Source: Candidatus Sulfopaludibacter sp. SbA3 (GTDB lineage Bacteria; Acidobacteriota; Terriglobia; 20CM-2-55-15). From it: DNA of 14,022 bases. The notes beneath the pieces are model-generated. The model saw nothing but the letters and a program-made list of their open reading frames with translations. It had not been told where the DNA came from and searched no databases. Below are positions 6,482-11,793 of this stretch, piece by piece. The stretch covers positions 1 to 14,022 of the forward strand of contig CAMAWS010000025.1 in NCBI GenBank assembly GCA_945861845.1, written 5' to 3'. The first letter of the stretch is position 1. Every line of letters starts with the position of its first letter. The position numbers and the translations under genes are program-made.

Positions 6482-6546
6482 GCCATCGCAGGCTCTTGGG
6501 CAGTCATGGACCAGAGCGGCTCAGGCGTCCGCTGACGCGCTGCTAT

Positions 6547-8151
6547 CTATCGAATCGTCGGATACGTGATCCCCAGTTGTTCCAGGTACGTGTTGTATTT
6601 TGAAGAATCGTAGTAGAACGCCTTCATCCTCGGCCGATACTCGTCCATGATTTTCTGGTTCAGCCAGATTGCCGGCTGATCATCAGGACGCAGGAAAGTC
6701 TGGTACTTCACGTCTTTGGTCTGCACTTCGCGGAAATACCTCCATGCGCTTTCGACCAGTTCGGGCCTGGTCAACAGATCAAGAATCGTGAGCGCCTGTG
6801 CTTTGGCTCCGGCAATCACTCCTTTGTGCGCGACGGGCGTGGCCATGGAGATGGCATTGGCCCAGTTGTGGCCCGGGCCGCCAGGGATATTGGATGGATA
6901 ACGCAGGGTGATGGTTGGCACGGTCCAGGAAACGTCACCGATATCGTCGGACCCGCCGCCTACGGGACCGGTGTTGCGCATTTCTTCGTCTTCTTCATAC
7001 TTCGGGGCGCGCCACGGTGTGACGTTTTCTTCCAGTCCTTGAATTCGGACACCGAGTTCCTTCTGGAAAGCCTTCGCGAACGCCTGGTCTTCCGGCGCCC
7101 ATTGGGGCATGCCTACCCTCGAGATGTTCCGCTGCATGGCCTCTGCCACCGGCACGTTGAAGTGGCCAGGATATGCAGCGCCGAGCAGACGCGAGGTCAT
7201 TTTCGTGCCCGTCATCAGCGCGGCGCCCTGGGCGATTTCGTCGCCCATCTTCCAGAGATCCATGATGTGCTGGTAGTCGGCTTCGCGAAAGAAATACCAG
7301 GCGCTGGCGTTGCGCGGAACGACATTGGGCTGATCTCCCCCATTGGTTACCACGTAATGTACGCGGCTGCCGATGCGAATGTGCTCGCGCCGATAGTTCC
7401 AGCCGATATTCATCAGTTCAACCGCGTCGAGAGCGCTCTTGCCTCGCCATGGAGCGACGGCCGCGTGCGCCGTCTCGCCATCAAATCTGTATTCGACCGA
7501 AACCAGGCCTGTGGAATTTCTCGCCGGCCCGGCCGAAACGCTAAACTCGTTAGCGACGTGAGCGAACAAGACAACATCAACGTCCTTGAACACGCCTGCG
7601 CGGACATAAAACGCCTTCGTTCCCAATTGTTCTTCCGCGACACCCGGCCAGATCTTGATGGTTCCCTGCAATTTTTCCCGCTCCATCACTCTCTTCACTG
7701 CCAATGCCGCTGTGATGTTGACCGCCATGCCCGAGTTGTGACCTTCGCCGTGACCGGGCGCGCCTTCGATCAAAGGATCGCGGTACGCCACGCCCGGCTT
7801 CTGTGAAGCCTGAGGGATGTCGTCAATATCTGTACCCAGGGCGATCACCGGTTTGCCGGAGCCCCATGTGGCCACAAACGCCGTGGGAATACCCGCCACG
7901 CCACGCTCGATCCTGAAACCTTCATTTTCAAGAATGGCCGTGAGGTATTTGCTGGTCTCAAATTCCTGAAATCCCAGTTCGGCAAAGCTGAACACGGTGT
8001 CGTTCATCACTTGCGCTGGTTTCTTCATGTCATCAATCTGTCCAATGAGACCGGCCCTGAGAGAGGCATCCCGATCGGGTGCGACTCGGTTCTGCGCCTG
8101 TGCCAGCGTGGCCACAAGCAGGAAAAGGGCGGCAACGTTGAGACGAATCAT
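6547..8151 (-). CDS. Exported M20-family amidohydrolase (AbgB-like)
   Basis: 534 aa. An ATG seven codons upstream (8172) is in frame, but the chosen ATG has AAAGGAG five bases before it and starts the signal peptide MIRLNVAALFLLVATLAQAQ. The mature protein resembles M20D metallopeptidases and aminobenzoyl-glutamate hydrolase subunit B. Visible motifs are IALGTDIDDIPQ (103-114) with the metal-bridging aspartate region, GHGEGHNSG (133-141), the EE pair at 173-174 and AHVA at 197-200. TPVAHKG near the C-terminus supplies the last histidine. Residue 136 is Glu where M20D enzymes usually have the metal-binding Cys (HGCGHN). It probably hydrolyses an amide or N-acyl bond in the periplasm or outside the cell. 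It follows the M28 gene by 49 bp, with repeat copy 3 in the gap. Confidence 0.85.
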   Translation of the reverse strand: MIRLNVAALFLLVATLAQAQNRVAPDRDASLRAGLIGQIDDMKKPAQVMNDTVFSFAELGFQEFETSKYLTAILENEGFRIERGVAGIPTAFVATWGSGKPVIALGTDIDDIPQASQKPGVAYRDPLIEGAPGHGEGHNSGMAVNITAALAVKRVMEREKLQGTIKIWPGVAEEQLGTKAFYVRAGVFKDVDVVLFAHVANEFSVSAGPARNSTGLVSVEYRFDGETAHAAVAPWRGKSALDAVELMNIGWNYRREHIRIGSRVHYVVTNGGDQPNVVPRNASAWYFFREADYQHIMDLWKMGDEIAQGAALMTGTKMTSRLLGAAYPGHFNVPVAEAMQRNISRVGMPQWAPEDQAFAKAFQKELGVRIQGLEENVTPWRAPKYEEDEEMRNTGPVGGGSDDIGDVSWTVPTITLRYPSNIPGGPGHNWANAISMATPVAHKGVIAGAKAQALTILDLLTRPELVESAWRYFREVQTKDVKYQTFLRPDDQPAIWLNQKIMDEYRPRMKAFYYDSSKYNTYLEQLGITYPTIR

Positions 8152-8170
8152 GATGGCTCCTTTGATGAAC

Positions 8171-8189
8171 AACCGTTGTTATGTTTCGA
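8171..8189 (-). repeat. Dispersed repeat, copy 3 (core only)
   Basis: The 19 bases AACCGTTGTTATGTTTCGA (plus strand) equal 3611-3629, including the three bases AAC before the shared core. After this the match is lost. It lies in the 49-bp gap between the M28 and M20 genes, 19 bp from the M20 start, same orientation as copies 1 and 2. Confidence 0.6.
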
Positions 8190-8200
8190 TCTTTCAATCT

Positions 8201-9433
8201 CTACCGCTTCAGCCTGGCGCCCGCCAATTGTCCTACTCCTCCCAGCGTCGTTTGCGCCGCATTTAACCCAAGCCGGAAGTCCTTATCGCTGAAAGTGGAG
8301 AAAACATCGATGGGCTGATGCCACGTCGGATTCCATCCCGCGCCGGTGTGCATGCCGCGTTCATTCTCGCGAAAACTGATGGCCGGGACGAGATCCATGA
8401 AAGGCGTGGAATCCGTGTTCGTCATGTGGGGACCAACTGCGGCAGGATAGTCGGTGGCGTATTTCTCATTTGCGTCGCGGAAGAAGAACGCGAGCTTCAT
8501 GGCCTGTTCCGCAAATTTCGCCGTCGACTGGAATTCAAGGTTGATGTCTGCTTCGGGCCGTTGATCAGGGTTCCATGCGCCGTCTGCCCGCGGCATCCCG
8601 TGATCCCACATCATCATGTCGTGCTGGATCATGCCAAGCCATGCTGGTTCAGGGAATTTTCCTGATCCGGCGGGATTCTCCTTGCCCTGCAGGCTTGCCC
8701 GCTGCTCGACATACGCCTGGGCTCCATTGAGGCCGGTTTCCTCGTTGTTCCAAAGAGCAAATCGAATCGTCCGGTCCGTCTGCACATCCGGCATGCTGAA
8801 AATGCGCGCCAGTTCCATGACGAGCGCCGTGCCTGATCCGTCATCATTGGCGGCCTCCCCCCAACCTTGCCCATCCATATGCGCTGAGACTATGTACATC
8901 TCGTCGGGCCGCGTCGTTCCGACCTTCGTGCAATAGACTTCTTCGCGGGGGCCTGGCATCGACGGCTGCATGTTGAGTTGACGCAGCGCGGCATCCGGCT
9001 GCCGGTTGGGGTCATTGTTTACGCCTGTCGGCCGCGCGATTCCCCGATACCGGGAGCCGCCGGGACCGAGACGTAATTCGCCACTGCTGATCACGGGGCT
9101 CGCCGCACTTCGAGGCGCGCCCGCGCCTGCGCCCGGTGACGGCGGCGGTGGATTGTACTCATACTTGAGGCGCTCGGCCGGGCAGCCGTAACTTCGAAGT
9201 TGCGCTTCGATCCAATCGATGGCCGCTCGATTTCGATCCGTTCCTTGTCGCCGGTCGCCAAACCGTGTCAGCCCCTTGATTGTTGCCTTGTACTTTTCCA
9301 GATCCAGCCTTGCGACAAGTTCCTTCACCGGATCTTCCGTTGAAGAAACCGCCTGCTGACGCCCAAATGCCCCGGGAGCGACCAGCAGTCCGGATATCAC
9401 AACGGAAAGTACCTGGACTACGTGGGAGCGCAT
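8201..9433 (-). CDS. Exported M28-family zinc metallopeptidase (aminopeptidase-like)
   Basis: 410 aa. The frame is open much further upstream, but that part only shadows the neighbouring NHL gene. The chosen ATG has GGAGGA five bases upstream and begins a signal peptide (hydrophobic VVQVLSVVISGLLVAPGAFG). The peptidase domain spans about 165-400. Its co-catalytic zinc ligands are visible: H185 in VSAHMDGQGWG, D197 or D198 in ANDDGSG, E231/E232 in WNNEETGLNG, D341 in NTDSTPF and H372 in PTWHQPIDVF; D272 in IQHDMMMWD is another plausible ligand. A Pro/Gly-rich linker (PPPPSPGAGAGAP) occupies about 95-107. It should cleave N-terminal residues or small peptides outside the cytoplasm. It lies 17 bp after the NHL gene at 9451 and before the M20 gene. 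Confidence 0.88.
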   Translation of the reverse strand: MRSHVVQVLSVVISGLLVAPGAFGRQQAVSSTEDPVKELVARLDLEKYKATIKGLTRFGDRRQGTDRNRAAIDWIEAQLRSYGCPAERLKYEYNPPPPSPGAGAGAPRSAASPVISSGELRLGPGGSRYRGIARPTGVNNDPNRQPDAALRQLNMQPSMPGPREEVYCTKVGTTRPDEMYIVSAHMDGQGWGEAANDDGSGTALVMELARIFSMPDVQTDRTIRFALWNNEETGLNGAQAYVEQRASLQGKENPAGSGKFPEPAWLGMIQHDMMMWDHGMPRADGAWNPDQRPEADINLEFQSTAKFAEQAMKLAFFFRDANEKYATDYPAAVGPHMTNTDSTPFMDLVPAISFRENERGMHTGAGWNPTWHQPIDVFSTFSDKDFRLGLNAAQTTLGGVGQLAGARLKR

Positions 9434-9450
9434 GTCATTCCTCCAATTCT

Positions 9451-10632
9451 CTACTTGTTCCTGGTGACCACTGGCATCGGAACAAAACCTGTGAACGTGA
9501 ACTTCTGGACTCGCCTGTTCTCGGGCTTCAGCGGCGTCACTTCTGCGGTGTACAGATTGCCTTTCGAATCCACGGACAAGTGGTGCAGCGTACCGAACTG
9601 TCCGGTTCCTGAGCCCCACGATCCGAATCCATCGAGGAACTCGAGGGTCTTGCGGTTGAACACCATGATCTGCGCCTGGCTCCGATTCGCTACGTACAGA
9701 TAGCGCTGCTCGGGGTCTGGCGAGAACGCGATGCCGGCCGCGGTTTGGCCGTTGCCGCAATCCGGCGCGTGGCATTCGCGTCCAATGAACACCTGGTTGA
9801 CGAATTTGCCGGCGGTCGTGAATATCTGGACACGCCGGCCACCGCGATCCCCAACGTACACGAGGCCGTCGGTGGATACCTTCACGGCGTGCACAGGCGG
9901 CATGAATTGCGGAGCGCCATCGGGACCCATCGGTTGCGGCGGTGGCGCCGCGTCGGCGCGGTCCCGTCCCGTCCCGTCCACAGGCGCTGGAGGATCGTCC
10001 ATCGGCACGCTGCCGAACGCGCCCCACATCCGCTTGAATGCGCCGGTGTCGGCGTCGAACACGACGATTCGCTTGTTGCCGTACCCGTCCGCCACGAACA
10101 GCTCGTTCGTCTTCGCGTAGACGAACACGTCCGCCGGCTCCCAGAGATTCTTCGTGTCCGCGTTTGTCTTCTTCTGGCCGCCCTTGCCGATCTGCATGAC
10201 GAACTTGCCGGCCTTGGTGAATTTCAATATCTGGTCATCGTTGCCGTTGCCGCCGATCCAGACAAAGCCTTTCGGATCGATATAAATTCCATGCTCCGTC
10301 TCCGGCCACTCATAACCCGTCCCCGGGCCGCCCCAGCCCTGGATGAAGTTGCCTTCCGCATCGAATTCCAGCACCGGAGGCGCGGCCTTCGGCTTCTCTT
10401 CCGCGCTCAACGTGTTCGGACGCTGCAAGACCCACAGGTGATCCTGCTCATCAATCCAGGTGCTGGAGACGATGGCCATGATCCATTTGCCGGGAAGCTT
10501 CGGCCAGGAACCTTCCGCGCGGAACTTTGGAATTTGCTTCACGGCGCCGCCAGCCTGCGCGGCAGCATTCGCCGGGGCAACGGCGCTTGCGGACAAAAGG
10601 CTGATCAGCAACGCCAGCACGTATCGTTTCAT
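9451..10632 (-). CDS. Secreted NHL-repeat beta-propeller protein (peptidyl-alpha-hydroxyglycine lyase-like)
   Basis: 393 aa. The chosen ATG opens a clean signal peptide (MKRYVLALLISLLSASAVAP, cleavage near ANAAA) with GGGAGGG about 10 bases upstream; an ATG nine codons earlier gives a poor leader. Blades include TWIDEQDHLWVLQRPNTLS (58-76), EHGIYIDPKGFVWIGGNG (113-130), ILKFTKAGKFVMQIGKGG (135-152), ADVFVYAKTNELFVADGYGN (167-186), VHAVKVSTDGLVYVGDRGG (247-265) and HHLSVDSKGNLYTAEV (350-365). H114, H248 and H350 or H351 parallel the NHL gene at 369-1835, making these two closest paralogues. It has only two mature cysteines (287, 292). A Pro-rich insert (about 212-246) divides two blades. It is the first gene of the NHL-M28-M20 cluster and has its own candidate promoter. 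Confidence 0.87.
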   Translation of the reverse strand: MKRYVLALLISLLSASAVAPANAAAQAGGAVKQIPKFRAEGSWPKLPGKWIMAIVSSTWIDEQDHLWVLQRPNTLSAEEKPKAAPPVLEFDAEGNFIQGWGGPGTGYEWPETEHGIYIDPKGFVWIGGNGNDDQILKFTKAGKFVMQIGKGGQKKTNADTKNLWEPADVFVYAKTNELFVADGYGNKRIVVFDADTGAFKRMWGAFGSVPMDDPPAPVDGTGRDRADAAPPPQPMGPDGAPQFMPPVHAVKVSTDGLVYVGDRGGRRVQIFTTAGKFVNQVFIGRECHAPDCGNGQTAAGIAFSPDPEQRYLYVANRSQAQIMVFNRKTLEFLDGFGSWGSGTGQFGTLHHLSVDSKGNLYTAEVTPLKPENRRVQKFTFTGFVPMPVVTRNK

Positions 10633-10691
10633 GTGAGCTGTCCCTCCCAATCCGGACAATGGTTGAACTACAGAAGTGACGCAGTTGGCGA

Positions 10692-10720
10692 ATGATACTT
10701 TGGTCGAGCGGAGGGGCCAA
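10692..10720 (-). promoter_or_regulatory. Candidate sigma-70-type promoter of the NHL-M28-M20 cluster
   Basis: On the minus strand TTGGCC (10715-10720) and TATCAT (10692-10697) are spaced by exactly 17 bases. The transcript start would lie about 10685, giving a leader of about 50 bases before the ATG at 10632. The -10 box is good and the -35 moderate. Confidence 0.4.
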
Positions 10721-10760
10721 TAAGAATAGACCGCGAAAATGCGCGCGCGACGCCCGGATG

Positions 10761-11339
10761 TCAGCCTTCAGCGCGCCGGTGGATCAGTTCGTAGACTTCC
10801 TTCCAGGATGTCGCGCGTGGGGGCTCGATCGTTGTGTTCGTCGAATTGCCAAAGCAGATCGTGTACAGCCCCTTCTCCCGGAGCGTGCGAACGTTGGACG
10901 GCGCGTCTTCCACATAAATATCGGCGCCGACCTGCGACTTCTCCTTCATGAAGCAAAGGTCCCAGTACGGAATGCCATGCTTGTCGAGCCAGTCGATGGT
11001 TTGACTGACTGCGGCGCGATGAAAATGATGGATAAACAGGCGATGCGTGATGATACGTATCCGCGCTCCTTCGTCGGAAAGCAGCCGCAGATACTTCCGG
11101 GTTCCGGGGATGATCGGCAATGTTTCAAACAGCGCACGCTGCGTCACTGCGAATCGATGGAGGCTCTGAAATTGCTCTTCGCTCTGGATCCCCCACTCCC
11201 GGAACCCATAAGACACATCCGGCGTCAGATCTTCGCGGCTGCATTCGAACCATTCGGCTGCGATCTCGCGCATGCGTCCATAGAAGTCTGCGCACACGCC
11301 GTCCAGGTCGACTCCCACGATCGTGTTTTCAATCGGCAT
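10761..11339 (-). CDS. HAD-superfamily 5'(3')-deoxyribonucleotidase-like phosphatase
   Basis: 192 aa, typical of the NT5C-type group. Motif I is [13 protein letters not shown] with nucleophile D11 and acid/base D13. Motif II is the Thr in IITHR (T98). Motif III is the Lys in MKEKSQ (K132 or K134). Motif IV is [11 protein letters not shown] (D140, D145). A helical cap lies at about 20-75. It is cytosolic, without a signal peptide. Expected chemistry is dephosphorylation of nucleotides or a related small phosphoester; the substrate is not certain. The ribosome-binding site is weak (GAGG 12 bases up), but a short upstream frame with a good site overlaps its start by 11 bases, so translation may be coupled. 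It is not an obvious part of the secreted clusters beside it. Confidence 0.85.
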   Translation of the reverse strand: MPIENTIVGVDLDGVCADFYGRMREIAAEWFECSREDLTPDVSYGFREWGIQSEEQFQSLHRFAVTQRALFETLPIIPGTRKYLRLLSDEGARIRIITHRLFIHHFHRAAVSQTIDWLDKHGIPYWDLCFMKEKSQVGADIYVEDAPSNVRTLREKGLYTICFGNSTNTTIEPPRATSWKEVYELIHRRAEG

Positions 11340-11412
11340 AGTCTTTCAGGTCCTCGAGAATGTTGCCGGCCTCGGCAGTAATCACTTCCGTATGCCACAC
11401 TTTACCCTGCAC
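11329..11412 (-). CDS. 27-codon reading frame overlapping the HAD gene, possible gene remnant
   Basis: It begins with GTG and has GGAG eight bases upstream. It encodes [20 protein letters not shown] followed by DLKDYAD, ending 11 bases inside the HAD gene. The amino-acid composition is protein-like, unlike random frames of this GC-rich DNA. It could be a leader peptide coupling translation of the HAD gene. It could instead be the N-terminal stub of the partner that usually follows DUF6922-type genes (often a nucleotidyltransferase of the AbiEii type, from memory). Neither can be settled here. Confidence 0.35.
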   Translation of the reverse strand: MQGKVWHTEVITAEAGNILEDLKDYAD

Positions 11413-11444
11413 GGTTTGTTCTCCAAATTGTAGAACGTTAATGG

Positions 11445-11702
11445 TTAATTCAGAGCAGCGACTTCTTCGGCGGAAATGCGGTAGATGAGAGCCCAATAAT
11501 TGGCGGATTTGGCCGACAATCGGCGTTCCAATCGAAGTACCCGGGTGATTTCTTCCTCCGTGAAGTTTTGCTGAAGCCAGGAAACCGCTTCAGGATTTCC
11601 TAGTTCCAGGATACGGGCAATCGTGTAATCGGGATACTTCTTGGGATCGAAATCCGCGATGCGAATATCCCAGAAAAAAGACTGTAACTGGTCTGGTATC
11701 AC
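11445..11702 (-). CDS. DUF6922-type small protein
   Basis: 85 aa. The pattern QLQSFFWDIRIADFDPKKYP, then YTIARILELGNPEAVSWLQQ, then a VLRLERRLSAKSANYWALIY end, is that of small helical proteins with the LFWD ... ARVLExG ... LSxKTANFWAL layout (DUF6922 as I recall it). They have no signal or membrane segment. Such genes are often the first of a two-gene unit with a nucleotidyltransferase-fold toxin (AbiEii-like), making them candidate antitoxins; here no full partner follows. The start codon is GTG with no ribosome-binding site, and a strong promoter places the transcript start at or next to it, so a leaderless mRNA is likely. The gene begins 91 bp beyond the stop of the DUF5916 gene, just past its terminator. 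Confidence 0.7.
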   Translation of the reverse strand: MIPDQLQSFFWDIRIADFDPKKYPDYTIARILELGNPEAVSWLQQNFTEEEITRVLRLERRLSAKSANYWALIYRISAEEVAALN

Positions 11703-11708
11703 AGACTT

Positions 11709-11737
11709 ATATTAGCACGGAAGGTATAGTCTGACAA
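11709..11737 (-). promoter_or_regulatory. Sigma-70-type promoter for a leaderless transcript of the DUF6922 gene
   Basis: On the minus strand TTGTCA (11732-11737), a 17-base spacer and TAATAT (11709-11714). Both boxes are near consensus. Six to seven bases after the -10 box is 11702-11703, the first base of the GTG start codon, so the mRNA would have no leader. Confidence 0.6.
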
Positions 11738-11751
11738 AGGGCCTCAAAAGA

Positions 11752-11792
11752 TCCGGTGACGTTGATCGATTAATTCGATCAACGTCACCGGA
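11752..11792 (-). terminator. Strong intrinsic terminator of the DUF5916 gene
   Basis: A perfect 18-bp inverted repeat (11752-11769 with 11775-11792) with a five-base loop begins one base after the TAA of the DUF5916 gene. On the minus strand it is followed by TCTTTT. The stem is longer than most terminators need. With AAAAGA on the left side it may also work for transcripts coming from the other direction. Confidence 0.85.
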
Positions 11793-11793
11793 A

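Larger units (their letters stand above)
6183..6546. other. Intergenic region with dispersed repeat and palindrome
   Basis: No gene is supported. It holds copy 2 of the 43-bp repeat and the near-palindrome at 6466-6481. Short open frames overlapping each other on the plus strand resemble no family. It separates the accessory pair from the end of the M20 gene. Confidence 0.5.

Noticed and set aside
9434..10027. Upstream extension of the M28 reading frame by nearly 200 codons
   Set aside because: It overlaps the NHL gene in another frame, is Arg-rich without domain signatures, and the ATG at 9433 has a strong ribosome-binding site and a signal peptide.
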